This document shows, piece by piece, positions 1 through 12,886 of a stretch of 64,000 bases of DNA (position 1 is its first letter; the number at the start of each line of letters is the position of its first letter). The DNA lies in assembly GCA_029718625.1 (NCBI GenBank), contig CM056383.1, forward strand, positions 18,252,722 through 18,316,721, written 5' to 3'. This stretch comes from Synaphobranchus kaupii. Lineage: Eukaryota > Chordata > Actinopteri > Anguilliformes > Synaphobranchidae. Position numbers and translations under genes: made by a program. The notes under the pieces are model-generated. The model did not search any database, was not told the origin of the DNA, and worked only from the letters and a program-made list of their open reading frames with translations.

Positions 1-604
1 CAAGGCTTGAATGGTAATTCTCTTTCATTGTAGACGGAAAGAGGGAAAGGAAATGGAATTCTGTGACAGAGATTGCCTTTTTTCAGAAAATAACACAGTA
101 GAATTTATGATCGTGTCAGCCAGCGCTAGTTACTGGAGAAAGACAAGGCATGAGGGACAGAAACGAATGAGAACAATTGAAATGTTTCTTTACATTTCAT
201 AAGCCTGCCGTATTACTTTTTTGCAAAGTAGGTCATGCTTATAGGAATGTAAAAGTTACTAATCAAATTTTGACTGTATAATACATGTCTTTTAAAACCA
301 ACAAGGGGGTGTCAATTAGACATTTGAATGAGTGGACTGAAATTGTGACTCATCATCATTGTTCTATGTGCTTCTCTCCTGCACGTATATAAATGGCAAA
401 TGATATCAGTATTTGATATATTAACTCGATATTATTCAGTATCAGATATTATACTCTATATGATTGTTTTTTGGTGACATACTGGTCTCTTAACTGTTGT
501 TACGAGTGCTGTATTTTGCAGTGAATATAATAAGGCAGTCAGAAAACCTCATTTGTGTAGTCAAACTGTTTATGAATATCATAACTATTCTGTTACCCTA
601 CATT
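1..604. other. AT-rich, no feature seen
   Basis: A 63-codon frame at 11-202 has no recognisable domain. Probably intron 3 of epha6. Confidence 0.5.
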
Positions 605-822
605 TACGTTGTAGGCATTTAGCAGATGCTCTTACACAGACCTGCTTACACAACTTGTATATAGTATCAATTTATACAGCTGGATACATAGAGAACAAAT
701 TAAATTAAGTACCTTTCTCAAGGGTAAGGCAACACCTCACCTGGGACTCAAACCTGGAACATCTGGGTTGTAAACGCAGTTTCCCTAACCATTATACTAA
801 ACTACTGCCCACTAATTCTCCA
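605..822 (-). mobile_element. tRNA-derived SINE
   Basis: On the minus strand it begins GGGCAGTAGTTTAGTATAAT (A box region) and has the B box GGTTTGAGTCC about 40 bp on. These are the internal RNA polymerase III promoter elements of a tRNA-derived SINE. The tail continues to AGCATCTGCTAAATGCCTAC. The same family occurs at 23241-23470. Confidence 0.75.
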
Positions 823-1403
823 CTTTAATGGAAATGCATGCACAGTAGTAACATCAAACAAGAGAGGCATTGTTTAGAATGATTTCTGCAACCCCATGAC
901 ACATTAGAGGTAAATAATGAACATGCTATGAAAGCGACATTTTAATAGGGCAGCATCTAGTGATGCACGAGGCCCTTGTCAAATAATTGGACTGTTCCCA
1001 CCAGCTTAATTTATATGCAAGTACTTAGAGTGCAGAGGAAAAAGCCTCTTAATGTAATCATATCCAGTGATGAAATGGCACTTTAAAAGACTTGTGAGTT
1101 GCATTAGCAAGTAATTAAGTGAGTATGGAGCCAAAAACGCATACAGATTCCCTCATTAATAATCTGAGCCCAGCACATGGCTTGCTCTCATCCCATCAGG
1201 CTGATTTTTGTAAGTCTCCCAATCAGATGTGACCTCAGAGCAAAGCTTTGCAATTTAGATGAAGAAAGAAGCCCCTCTCACCCCTAATCCAGAATTCAGC
1301 TTCATAGTCGCACAAGTTTTATTTATCTGTTACATGAAAAGCCATTTCAATTTTGCAATTGTATATATATATATATGTATATACAGTATATATACACAGA
1401 CAC
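823..1403. other. No feature seen
   Basis: AT-rich, with a short TATATA stretch at 1362-1395 just outside copy A. Confidence 0.5.
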
Positions 1404-3286
1404 CAATTCCATAAAAGTTGGAACAGTATGTAAAATGCACATAAAAGCAGAAAGCAGTGATTTATAAATTATCTTTTACATATGTTTAATTGAAAACAGT
1501 ACAAAGAAAATATATTTAATGTTTTACCTTATCAACTTTATTGATTTTTGTAAATATACGCTAATTCCGAATTTGATGCATACAACATGTTCCAAAATGC
1601 CTGCAACATGTTCCAAAAAAGTTGGGACAGAGGCAAAAACTGGGAAGTTCAAAAAACATCTGTTTGGAACATTCTGTCACGATTCTAGCCTGTCATGTCA
1701 CGCTTTATGTTTCATTTCTGTCTTAGTTAGATTTCTTGTAAATGTCACGTATTATGTTTAGTCTAGTCACGCCACGTTTTATGTTTAATTCTTGTTACGT
1801 TTCATTTTCATGTCATGTCACGTTTCATGTTTGATTATTGTAACGATTTATTTTCTAGTCTTGTCATGTCACGTTTTATATTTGATTCATGTTACGTTTC
1901 CCGTTCATTGTTTGCATACACATTTTCGTGTTTTTCTGCAGCCTTGCGTTCATGCTTTCTCTATCTCTCTTGCTGTCGCTCACGCTTCCCTAATTGTTTC
2001 ATTCTCCCGTGTCTAGTTTACTAATCTACTAACGTTAGATCAGGATTGGGTAATAGTAACTCTCTAACCATGTGTTCATGTTTACCTTACGTTTCTTGTG
2101 CATGTCATTTACTAATTTACTAACGCTAGGTCAGGATAGGTTTATTACTAACGATTACTAATTATCTTGTTACCTCGTCAGCCTTCCACACCTGATTTCC
2201 ATTCGCATGCTGCTCTCAAGCTAAGTGTCTGCACCTGTCTACACCTGCATTTAAGCTCAGTGTTCATGTCTTGTCTTTGTGTAATTGTTGCCTCCTGTTT
2301 GTCAGTGCACTTTTGAGCGGTTTTCCAAGCCTGCCTTTTTGTTTACGATCCAAGCCTGTTTATTGACCATTGTTATTAACCTCTGTTTTGTTGACCACTG
2401 CCTGCCTGTACTACAAGTTTTTGCCTGCTGTCTTTTGTACTTTTGCCCCGCGGAGCGGACTCCGGTCTTGACTCTTGCATTGCCTTCGACCCCGAGACTG
2501 CTTACTGTCTGCCTGTACTTCTGCCCCGCTGACAGCTACTCTGGTTACTGGACTATTGCATGGTGTACCGATTCTGAGACTGCCTTCTCCCTCGGTACTG
2601 TACATTGGTTTTGGCTGGATTTTTTTGTGTATGAACTTTGCTTGTTTTTTGACCACGCTCATTGGACATTCCTGCATTAAAAGCCCTCACGGGACTTTAT
2701 CTGCAACCACTGCTTCTGATTCGTGCATTTCGGGTCCTACCCTCACGCATCCGTCTCACATTCCACAGGTAAACAGGTGATGCTGTCATGACTGGGTATA
2801 AAAGGATATCAAAAGACTCTTATTTTCAGGTACTACAAGTGATACTATAACCTCTCTGCATTTGAATGGATCTCTACAGGAATTGGGGGGTGGGGAATAG
2901 TAAATTACATGGGAATAGTACGGAACCCATGGTTGGCTAAGTGGCTGTAAGTCATCATGGGTCAGGTATCAAATGAGTCTCAAACCATCACTCTGCTGCC
3001 AGATATGCAGTAGATATGGATGGATCACTAAGGGTTGTTTCTCCTGACTCATTTTCCTATTGAACTCTATGGAGAAATAAGTCAGGAAAAACAACCCTTC
3101 TCCATCCATATCTACTGCATATCTGGCAGCAGAGTGATGGTTTGAGACTCATTTGATACCTCAGACCCGTGATGACTTACAGCCACTTAGCCAACCATGG
3201 GTTCTATACTATTCCCGTGTAATTTACAGCTTAATCTGGTCCCACCCCCCAATTCCTGTACAGATCCATTCAAATGCAGTTTTAGC
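1404..3286. mobile_element. Palindromic core family, copy A (AATTCC-type end), split by the solo LTR
   Basis: The left end starts ACACCAATTCCATAAAAGTT. Its subterminal region continues to TTTGGAACATTC, is interrupted by the LTR, then resumes CCACAGGTAAACAGGTGATG and GGGTATAAAAGGATATC. The core follows (2804-3286): two inverted arms meeting near 3055, each with TGCCAGATATGCAGTAGATA and GGTTGGCTAAGTGG-type motifs. The right arm breaks off at AATGCAG (about 3280), so the right terminus is lost. No coding capacity. Confidence 0.85.
1675..2758 (+). mobile_element. Solo LTR (1084 bp) with 5-bp target duplication
   Basis: Begins TGTCACGATTCTAGCC and ends ATCCGTCTCA, flanked on both sides by CATTC (1670-1674 and 2759-2763). 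The TG...CA ends, the exact 5-bp repeat and a 3' region with ATTAAA and GGGTCCTACC match a retrovirus-like or Ty3-type LTR left after recombination. No internal retroelement genes are present. It interrupts palindromic copy A: removing it rejoins TTTGGAACATTCCACAGG. Confidence 0.8.
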
Positions 3287-3849
3287 TATGTCTTGTGATT
3301 TATTATGATTTTTCAGCCTCATGATGGCCTGCTTTTCTGGCACTGATACTTATTTGGTCCTAATGCTGAGACAACAGCAAGAGACTGTTCTACTATGGTA
3401 AAAGTTACATTATGAACCTTACACACATATCCATATGCACATTAACATGCACCAATTTGTATTAATGTTATTGAGAATGATATGACAAATGCTATGTACT
3501 GATATACAATAGCAGTGCAATAATTAATTTGAGCAGAAAACGCATTTATTATTTACACCGTATGCCCCCATAAAGTAGTGCAACACCATGCATCTGTAAC
3601 CATAAAAATGACCACGTATTCATGTATGAATTATTCATGTATTCCTTTAATATTTGGTGATATTTCACTCCATTAACTAAGTGTTTATATGCATAAATAT
3701 TTAAAGTAAAAGCAAAGGATGGGGGACAAAGTGCTGGTGCAGTGCTGGGCTCATTTGTATCAATGAAGGCTGAGACTGAATCAGTGAAAACTTGGAGCTT
3801 AATGGGCCGATATTAAATGCTCAGGGGAAGGGGGTCCAGGCTGCAATCA
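3287..3849. other. No feature seen
   Basis: Unique AT-rich DNA between copy A and the minisatellite. Confidence 0.5.
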
Positions 3850-4498
3850 CAAATACAGCGCCAATGCCAAAAAGCTGCAGCTGTGCGTAAAGTCAGTGCG
3901 AGACAGGGCAAATACAGCGCCAATGCCAAAAAGCTGTAGCTGTGCGTAAAGTCAGTGCGGGACAGGGCAAATACAGCGCCAATGCCAAAAAGCTGTAACT
4001 GTGCGTAAAGTCAGTGCGGGACAAGGCAAATACAGCGCCAATGCCAAAAAGCTGTAGCTGTGCGTAAAGTCAGTGCGAGACAGGGCAAATACAGCGCCAA
4101 TGCCAAAAAGCTGCAGCTGTGCGTAAAGTCAGTGCGAGACAGGGCAAATACAGCGCCAATGCCAAAAAGCTGTAGCTGTGCGTAAAGTCAGTGCGAGACA
4201 GGGCAAATACAGCGCCAATGCCAAAAAGCTGTAACTGTGCGTAAAGTCAGTGCGGGACAGGGCAAATACAGCGCCAATGCCAAAAAGCTGTAACTGTGCG
4301 TAAAGTCAGTGCGGGACAGGGCAAATACAGCGCCAATGCCAAAAAGCTGTAACTGTGCGTAAAGTCAGTGCGGGACAGGGCAAATACAGCGCCGATGCCA
4401 AAAAGCTGTAGCTGTGTGTAAAGTCAGTGCGAGACAGGGCAAATACAGCGCCAATGCCAAAAAGCTGTAGCTGTGCGTAAAGTCAGTGCGAGACAGGG
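3850..4498. repeat. Minisatellite, 59-bp unit x 11
   Basis: Eleven head-to-tail copies of a unit starting CAAATACAGCGCCAATGCC and ending AGTCAGTGCGNGACAGGG. Copies differ at a few positions (CTGCAGCTG, CTGTAGCTG or CTGTAACTG; GCGAGAC or GCGGGAC). Variant types recur in blocks, showing that the array grew by duplicating multi-copy segments. Confidence 0.97.
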
Positions 4499-7034
4499 AA
4501 TGAACGCAAACAATAAATCGGCTGCTTTTTTTGCTTTGTTTTATTTTTGAATCTTTTGAAACTCCTCGGTTGTGTTTTTTTTCAGAGATTCGCCAGCATA
4601 AAATGTGTTATTTTGGTGAATGGCCTTTTGCAAGGAGCACTTAAGAGTTGAGAGCATAGATCGATTAACGAAACTAAATTAAACAAATTAAGCTGAATAT
4701 ATGGCTCTTGAGATTAAGACCAGAGACTTGTAATATAACATGTGGCTACACGTAAACTGCATGGACCAGTGCATGTGATAGTAACCCCAGCCTTCTGTTC
4801 TTGTTGATAACAGAATAAGTGCAGCTGTGTTAGGCTCAAACCCACAGACACAGACCAGTGTTGGATCAATTGCACTTGATCAACTAAATTAAACATTCTC
4901 TGACAACTACTGCCGCAACACCTATTGGCTCAATTTCAATCTAATGGACAAAACAAGATAGTTGCTGCATCAATACTCAGAACACTTCCTGTTTCCTAAT
5001 GTATTACGCAAGTGGAAACTACATGTATATATTTCTGAGTCATTCAGTACTGGTGAAAAGTTGGAAGTTGTGAATCATTAAAGTATAGAAAAGTTGAGGC
5101 CAATTCCATTTCAATTTTGTCAACCAATGAAATTGATCCTAATGATGAAGTACCAAAATCAGAAACAAAATCAATCTCCTTGCTGAAAACCAAAGGTAAA
5201 ATTTGCCATTTTAATGTCCAGCACTGATTGAGATTCCACATCTCCCAGCGACTTCATTTAAAACGTCATCTGTTTGAAAATGTGAAATGATAAAAGGGGA
5301 CATAGCTAAACTGAAGTTTGTTGGCAATTTTAGCAATGAAAAAGTGGTTATTTATATCCTTTTTGTAAGTAAATGACTTGCTTTGAGCTCGCATTTTCAC
5401 CAAAAACTACTTTGTTCCATTTCATTACACTCTACTCTGCAGCTAACAAAAGTGAATCCCCCAGACCTCTCCTTGTCTTATTCAAATTCCTCGCCCACAA
5501 TTTAATTATGGACACCCACAAATGAGTTAATGATTAAGTGATTAATAGGTGGTGACTGGCAAATCAGAGGTCATGAAAAGGAAAGGTCTACCATTACTTT
5601 GGATAAACAAAACAAACAAATTAATCTAATGTCACCGTGGGCATGATCTGTAGTACCCCTATGTCACTTCTACTTTGGCATTATTATTTGCATTTGATTA
5701 TTTATTTGATTACTCACTGACTTATTTAAGGGTTCAGATTATGTGTACCAGTCCTGAATGTGACAGAGAGCAAATACATATTATTATTGGTATTATGATT
5801 ATTTAAATTTTTTTAATTAAAAATTATTGTTATCCTAAGGGGATAATAACCCTTTAAGCCTGATTGTCTACGTAATCCAATAAACCTGAGTCTACGATAT
5901 GCAACAATTACAATAAATTAATTGAAAAAGAAATATGACAAGAGATAATGCCGCGTGGTCTAGACTTTAGTCTATTGTGTTTGTCCAGATTATCAAAAAT
6001 GCCTGAGAACTTGCCTCGAGTTCAGAAGGACTCAACATTTCAATCAACAATGGCTAGTTCCTACACATACACAAAGTTCATTTGCTAAATTTTAAACTTC
6101 AAAAACCACTGTGCAGGGAAATAGTCAGAAGCAATAGTAGGCTGCTTCATACAGCCAGACACCACTATGATTAAGATTAAGCTATAAATTAAGTGAATTT
6201 ATTTTATCATCATTGCAATAACAATTTTTCCTCAATGACCGAAATAGATATAACACATTTTCTGGGGAAAATATTAATATTCTGTGTATTCTTTTCAGTG
6301 GAGTTCATACTCAGCAATGCTAGTTAGGCTGCTTCCCAAGCATACAGCTTTTGAGTCTTCCCACTAGATGGCTTCAGTCTCGGTGGGTTCAGAAGTAAAT
6401 AAGATGAAAAACAATCAACCCCTGGGCCCAGAGTGGTAGACACAGTCTGATGGAGAGGCATTACCACTACATGTCGATCAGCCAAAACATTAGCCTGTGT
6501 GGCAGCTTCCATTAGGCCACACTTCAAAACAATCTCGCTCTGCATCTTGATGCATTCCTATAACGATTCTCAAACCTCGAGTACCTGCCTGTTCCTCCAG
6601 GCAGTGGGAGGGGACCGGAGAGGTAATTCCATTGCCCAGCCTGTTCAAAAGTAATTAAGGCTTCTGACATTCGATAAAAAATACTTTATTAGGACCTGAG
6701 ATGACACGGTATTGCCACCGTAATGAAGGAATGGTGATGTTTCTCATTAAATAAAAGGCAGACTGAATGCTCCCCAGTGCTCATGCTCTGTTCTCTACTG
6801 ATTGGATTTTGTTGTGGTTCTCTGTATTACATGTAGCAGCACGCTGAGGATGCCCTGCCAATAGCCATGCACATAACTGGATTGGGTCACAGACTAGACA
6901 CACTGTGTCATGACAAGATAAATTTATAAGCAGTAGTTTTTTTCAAATAAAACTGATTAATTAAATACTACTGTTTGGCATGAGTTAACGAGGGCTCACT
7001 GTTTAACTATGAGGGCACATGGCTTGAAAAAGCA
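4499..7034. other. Unique AT-rich stretch
   Basis: No coding region, RNA gene or mobile element recognised. Small open frames at 4714-4896, 5044-5241 and 6324-6545 have no domain character. Confidence 0.5.
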
Positions 7035-7402
7035 CAGTGCCTTCCAAAATTATTTACACCCTTGATAAAGAGGAGCAAAAAAGGTTGTATACAACACAAA
7101 ATAAGCAATTAGCTATATTGTATGTTCCAAAAATGTAACAATTATATCATTTTATACAAATGCAATTGCTCATAGATATTTTAAGTAATAATTTTAGTTC
7201 CCAAAAAAGGTGTCAAAATTATCAGCACAACACTCCATGAAAACTGGGTTGTGAATAACTATCTATTTTGGAAATATGTTGGAAAGAAATAATATAATCG
7301 TATTTTTGGAGCGTACAATATTGCTCATTACCTGTGTTGTTTATTTTATACAGCCTTGTTTGCTTATCTTTATTGAGGTGCAAATAATTTTGGAGGGCAC
7401 TG
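7035..7402. mobile_element. Tc1-type MITE, 368 bp
   Basis: The left end CAGTGCCTTCCAAAATTATT and the reverse complement of the right end CAGTGCCCTCCAAAATTATT are inverted repeats, with TA after the right end. No coding capacity; AT-rich interior. The first 11 bases are almost those of copy G, so the two may use related transposases. Confidence 0.85.
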
Positions 7403-8462
7403 TATATGAAATTATTAATGAATGCCAGGCAGTGTATAATTGGTCTGGGAGGGAGGGATCTCAGTTGGTGAGACGTGGGTGTCTCATCGCCTGCCAGTGT
7501 CCCCCCCGGTCAACAGGGCACCAACAGTCTGCCTGCACATTATTATGGGCGAGTGTGTGCTTGTCTGCTTGACAGAGGAGTTTGCAGACATGAGAATGAA
7601 CATAAATAAATGAAGCATTGCATTTTGGGAGGAAATAGGAAAAATATTTTTAAAGTAAGAGCATGGATGGATCGGCGCAGTGCTGAAACACAAACTAAAC
7701 TTAGCACTGTGTGCCATTTCAATATCATGAGCATAATAATTAGCTTCTCTGGTACCGTGTTTCCTTGCCACATAGTAATGGGGAAAAGAAAAAGAAATGA
7801 ATTAATTCAATAGCATACACCACCTGAAATAGACAGAAAAAAAATCACAGGCATTTATCATGTACTAATGTCATGTACAAGTTTGTCAGAGCCTATTAAA
7901 AACAAGAACAGAAAAGAATAGAATAACTTTTATTTTCCCATTTGGGAACTTCAATTGTAGCCCCAGCAACAACAAAAAGACAGAGACAGTGAGGCAGACC
8001 CACAACACACAAACAAACATATCAAATAAAGACATTCAATAGAATCATTTCATTAATCAAGTGAATTAAAGTGGAATACAGCCATGCTGCCATGATTAAA
8101 AATAGTCCCCGCTGTCCCGAGATGTCCAGTGGCATTAAGCAGTCCAACACACAAACTGCGCCTCTACCACTTTCCTCCATACACGCAGTGTTGCCAAGCT
8201 TGACAATTAAGTAGTCTACTTTTGTTTACTTTATTGATTCCACAGTGACATATGCCAAATAAGTAATCTTGCAATATAGAATAAAGAAAAAATATTTAAT
8301 TGAAACACATTTTATTTTTCATATGTTCTGTGAAGTTAAGCCATGTTTATTAAAAGGCATATTGGAATGAACAATTACTCAACTACAAGGGTGATTGATT
8401 GTGTTCGCCCTTGTACAAACACTCAATTTCAATCATAATTGGAATTATCGAACATGTATATA
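7403..8462. other. Mostly unique DNA
   Basis: Apart from the LINE-tail fragment at 7905 nothing is recognised. Overlapping short frames at 7484-7813 on both strands look random. Confidence 0.5.
7905..7975 (-). repeat. LINE/SINE 3'-tail fragment
   Basis: The minus strand reads GAAGTTCCCAAATGGGAAAA then TAAAAGTTATTCTATTCT, similar to the GGGATCAATAAAGTTATTCT-type 3' end of fish LINEs with an ATTCT tail. Only the last ~70 bp are present. Confidence 0.4.
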
Positions 8463-9005
8463 CAGTGGGGACCAAAATGATCACTTTATGGGTTTCACCA
8501 TAGAGGAAAAACAACCCTTAAAGTGATCCATCCATATCTACTGCATATCTGGCAGCTGAGTGATGGTTTGAGGCTTGTTTGATACCTCAGAGCCTTGAAG
8601 ACTTACAGCCATTTAGACAACCATGTGTTCCACACTGTTCCAGTGAAATTTACAGCTAAATCTAGACCCCCCCCCCCAATTCCCATAGAGATCCATTCAA
8701 ATGCAGAGGTAATAGTAACTCTTGTAAGAGTATCAGAAAATAAGATATCAAGAGTCTTTTGATGTTGTTGGTTCACAGACATCAGGAAGTCATGGCATGC
8801 AAAGGATATGTAACCAAATATTAAATATGAGGACTTTATTTAAGTTTATGTTCATTTGTCCAATTACGTTTTGTCTCCTAAAATGGGGGGACTATGTATA
8901 AAAAGGGCTACAATTGCTACACGCTTCACCCGATATGTATGTAAAAACCCTCAAATTAAAGCTGAAAGCTGAATGCTCTGGAATACAAACTTTTGGTCCC
9001 CACTG
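8463..9005. mobile_element. Palindromic core family, copy B (CAGTGGGGACC ends)
   Basis: Ends are CAGTGGGGACCAAAA and the reverse complement of TTTTGGTCCCCACTG, with TA on both sides (8461-8462 and 9006-9007), typical of Tc1/mariner. Only one arm of the core is kept (about 8500-8755), because the left arm and most of the left subterminal region are deleted. The core joins the right terminus through the GCATGCCATGACTTCCTGAT connector (reverse complement at about 8789-8808). Confidence 0.85.
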
Positions 9006-11082
9006 TATATTATAAATCTAATTAAAAATATGACTTGCTGTAATACAGAGTTTTGATGCTACCCAACAATGATCCAAGACAATAGTTTGGATGACCGCAG
9101 GAAAAACAGCAAATAGCTGGGTAATAACAATGTGTCCCTTCAGTGGAAGGTGACTTCAAAAGGTTCAAGATTATCTACGAGTTCATTAATAGGGAGCTGT
9201 GATGGTTTAAAGCTACAGAGGGACTTAGTTGTGCATTATGTGCACCATACTGTATAAGCAAAATGCATTCAAAAAATAATTCACACGTAATGGTTAGATG
9301 ATTATGCCCCAAGGCCAATATTCACACTGCCTGCACTTGAGTTTAGTCTTTAGATTCATTAAATGAATTTGAACAAAAGTGGTATGTGTTTTTTAGCCAT
9401 CTATTTCATAATTTTAGTGAGAGAAAATAAAGCACAATAAAAATATATGACTGCTTAAATGTTACCATTCCACTGCACAATGTTTACATTGTTTAGTCAG
9501 TTAAAAATCACCAAATTAACTGTGATAAACATTTGTTGATTGAAATACGAGCCAACACCCACACCCACAAAGGCACACGCACGCCATCACAAACCTCTTT
9601 ATTTAACATAATCCGCCACTTCAAAAACTTGGGCTTCTAGTTGTTTTAAAATGCGAGTCTCAAAATATTTGACATTTGTTTTCAATATTCCTGTATTCAG
9701 TCCGGTAGAAGCATAATTCACTGCAATAAACGCCTGCTTTTGTATGCCAAAACAGAGGATATTCTGGCATCAGCATAGAGAGCAGCTACTGTATGCACAT
9801 GGGGGAAATAAGAAGAAGAGGGACAAGAAAGAAGCTAAGAAGCGCAGTGCCGGCACCATCATGTCGATGACACAGACATCTGCTTCACATCCCGCTCTTA
9901 TTTCCTGCTCAGTCATTACGGCACAGCTGCTCCTCTTACAGACTGCATTGAGATAGGTATACAGATCGCCCTTATGCATCCTGACGCCCAATAATGGCAC
10001 ACTCGTTCAAAACTTGACAGGCCCGCTTCATTTCCCGAGCAGAATCTGCCAGTTTGGGTTATTTTATTTATTTATTTTTTGGGCTACCCATTTCATTAAG
10101 GGGATTTACATTGGCTGGTTGCGGGAGACAACTGGGACTGGCAGAGAAACACACCCCACACATTTCAGAAATCATATTGAAGAGCCAGGAGCCTTGACAC
10201 CTCGTCCTCTGCAGTTTGCGTCTGTTATAAATTATGTCAAAGAGGAGTTGCCCTGAAATGCTTCATTAACATCACTTTAAATTGCAAATCCGCAGGAGAT
10301 TTGAGCTACGTACATCAAAGTTGTACATCAAGTAAAAAGTTTATGAACTCTTCCGCGCACAAAAACTCACCAACACACACATGAAGCTATAAATCATTAT
10401 ATGCAGTAAATATATACCATGAATGCGTAACACAGCTTGGATGGTGAGTCACTGTTAAGCACCCCAGAAGGGTCGTATATTCTTGTATTTGCACTGCAAT
10501 TGAGTGGTTTACAGAATGCATTTTATACCATGGCAACGACTAATGCAAATGCAACATTTATAACATTTTATAAAAATGTACAAAATACAAATCATAGTGT
10601 ACAAGTCCAACAAATAACAACATATTGGTATATTTCCACATGTTGGCTTTGAGACTTTCCTAGTGTAAAGCAATGTGAATTGTTATTTAATAGCTAGTTA
10701 GTGTTGCAGTGCTAAAGTGTTGCTATTTAATAGCCATCTAGTGTCATTTCTGTTTTGTCTGAATACATTTGGTTCTGATATGAAAACACTTTTAAAATAC
10801 ATATTATTCATACATATTATGGAATGCACAGGATTTCAGTTTGCTTTGAAAGATAACATTCTTTTCATGTCTTTTCAACCCAACTAACCAATATGTTTTA
10901 TTAATATTATTAATATTTGTCTCTTACAAACAGTAAAGTGAATGCACATTTTTGTGAACTCTGTAGATTTTGGTTTCCCTGGATATTCTAAATTAATACA
11001 TATTCACTCCTGAAAATAACAATATTGCAAGCAGTAAGATTGTTTGCAACAGTTTAGTATTTACACAAAATATAGCACAAAC

Positions 11083-11084
<2 letters not shown>
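9006..11084. other. Unique AT-rich stretch
   Basis: No feature recognised. A small duplicated motif (TATTTAATAGC) occurs at 10684 and 10724. Confidence 0.5.
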
Positions 11085-11118
<34 letters not shown>

Positions 11119-11163
11119 TCTGTTTGTGTGTGTGTGAGTGTGTGCGGTGTGCGTGTGTGTGTG
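11085..11163. repeat. (TG)n microsatellite, interrupted
   Basis: TGTGTG tract with TGTTTGTCTG and GTGTGCGGTGTGCG interruptions. Both strands give spurious Cys/Val or His/Thr reading frames. Confidence 0.97.
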
Positions 11164-11245
11164 ATTGTTGGCACAGTTTGTTCAGCAGTGGACTGTAAAT
11201 TAACATTTCTCCTACAGTATATGCTGGAAAGTCTACGTGACAACT
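11156..11245 (+). repeat. Microsatellite-flanking dispersed repeat, copy 1
   Basis: Directly after a (TG)n array: GGCACAGTTTGTTCAGCAGT, GGACTGT, AACATTTCTCCTACAG and TGCTGGAAA. The reverse complement of 58880-58970 has the same blocks in the same order, also next to a CA/TG array. It is probably a repeat family carrying its own microsatellite. Confidence 0.75.
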
Positions 11246-11584
11246 CAATTTCCAATGAGCAATGCTCTCTTTGCACTGAAGTGAATGAGAAGCCTAGATG
11301 GGCTAAATAGCTGCAATGCAACGTACAGTAATCTAATGCATTCTTTGGATATATTCAAGTTGTTCCAAATGCTCAAATACTTCCTTGCTTCCTTTCACCT
11401 TCTGTACTTGCTGTCCATGTGTTATTCTCTCACTGTCAAACATGTAAAAGTCAATGCATACAGAAAGTAAGACAATGCACAGCTGTTGTGCTTGATTGTG
11501 TTGTACCAAGCCTTTTTTCAAGATCATTACACCCACCATCAGGCAGCTGAGAAGCTATGCAGTGATTGTAAAAACTGCTAATTT
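11246..11584. other. No feature seen
   Basis: Unique sequence between the microsatellite-linked repeat and the LTR-like element. Confidence 0.5.
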
Positions 11585-12188
11585 TGTCACGTCCCGAGCC
11601 TTTGTCTTGATTTCCTGGTTTTCCGTTTCTATGTGTATTCCGTTCCGTGTTTTCCTGTTCTCCTTCCATTTTGTGTCTCCACTTCCCCGCACCTGAATTG
11701 TGTTTCCTCATGTGTTCTCGTCTCACCTGTTCCTCGTTGTCTCGTTAGTAATCTGGCATATAGTCTCCCGTTTCTTTGTTCTGTGCCAGATCGTCTTGTG
11801 CCCTGCCTTGTGCTTGTCATATTACCTTCCAGCGTTTTTGTTGTTTCCTGCCTGTCCCCGACCTGCTCCTTGACCCTGTGTTCAGTCCTGCGTACCCGTC
11901 TAGTTCGTCTTCTCCTGCCTGTCCAGCCTGCTCCTGTCCAGCCCGTTCCCATCCTGCCCAGCTCCTGTTCTCCTGCCTGTCTTGCCTGTTCCCATCCAGC
12001 CCTGCTCCTGTCCAGCCCTTCTCCAGCCCAGTGTTATCCTGCCCAACCCTGCTCCAGCCTGCCCGTTCCTGACCTCCTACCTGCTACCCTGTGTGGGCAT
12101 ACTTGTGAATAAAGTCTCCTGCGTGGAGTTCAACCAGCCGTCTGTCTCTGAGTCCTGCATTTGGGTCCTATCCTGTATATCACTAACA
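11585..12188 (+). mobile_element. Solo LTR-like element
   Basis: Starts TGTCACGTCCCGAGCC and ends near CACTAACA, with AATAAA at about 12108 and CTGCATTTGGGTCCTATCC close to the 3' end, a block shared with the LTR at 1675. Flanks are AATTT and CATTT (4 of 5 bases the same), so the target duplication is imperfect. The middle is a pyrimidine-rich mini-repeat of CCTGTCCAGCC-like units. No internal genes. Confidence 0.5.
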
Positions 12189-12886
12189 CATTTCCCATGT
12201 TGTGTGACAATCTTGTAGTGTGCCTTTTCTAACTAACTTCCTGTTTCGTCTTCCAGCTTCTCCACATAAAGAGCTACATCACAGAATAGCACAGGGATGA
12301 TCTGTCTCTGGCCCAGCAGCAGGAAAGCCAGTACCAAAGTACCACAGAAAATCCCGGACTCGCACGCAGAAGCACATAAGCAATTTCAGTTTTCCTTGCC
12401 TCAGCTTTCTTCACTTGAACTGTTCAAATGTATATTTCAGAAGCTTCGGCAGGAACAAAAAAAAAAAACAATTATGAAAATTAATTATTGGTTATGAAAG
12501 TTTTAAAAAAGCTGATGAGAATAAAGGGTAAAATAGCATTTATGCTTTCTGCACTATTACAATTGTGCTGATTTCATAGATTTTGTTCACTTGAAGAGAT
12601 TGCTCTGTGGTAAAGGGGCTGGTAGAGTTAATAGATTACTTCTGATGGAGCATGCAAGAGTACATTGGAGATTCAGTAGAAAGGAAAGGATCTCACAGGG
12701 TGGAACGCCAGAATTGAGTCATTGCCTACTTATCACTGCTTATTTTCCTTATGACTCACACATACCCGTGAGGTAGAAGTTCCAGTAACACTTAATTTCC
12801 TCAATATGACATAAAGCTTACATAATACTGCCATAAGATATGACAGGACATCCTGTCATGACCAGTCATTACACCGCATTATACCT
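12189..12886. other. Mostly unique; decayed repeat at the end
   Basis: 12780-12885 (CAGTAACACTTAATT, ATAATACTGCCATAAG, ATCCTGTCATGAC) resembles an old dispersed fish repeat that continues after the SINE (GATAAAGTCTGTCCTGACAA at 13217). Confidence 0.4.

Noticed and set aside
3850..4498. CRISPR-like regular repeats
   Set aside because: Units are directly adjacent with no spacers; this is a minisatellite in a vertebrate genome.
11633..12112. 159-codon Pro/Cys/Ser-rich frame
   Set aside because: Lies inside the LTR-like element and is produced by its CCTGTCCAGCC mini-repeats; no domain seen.
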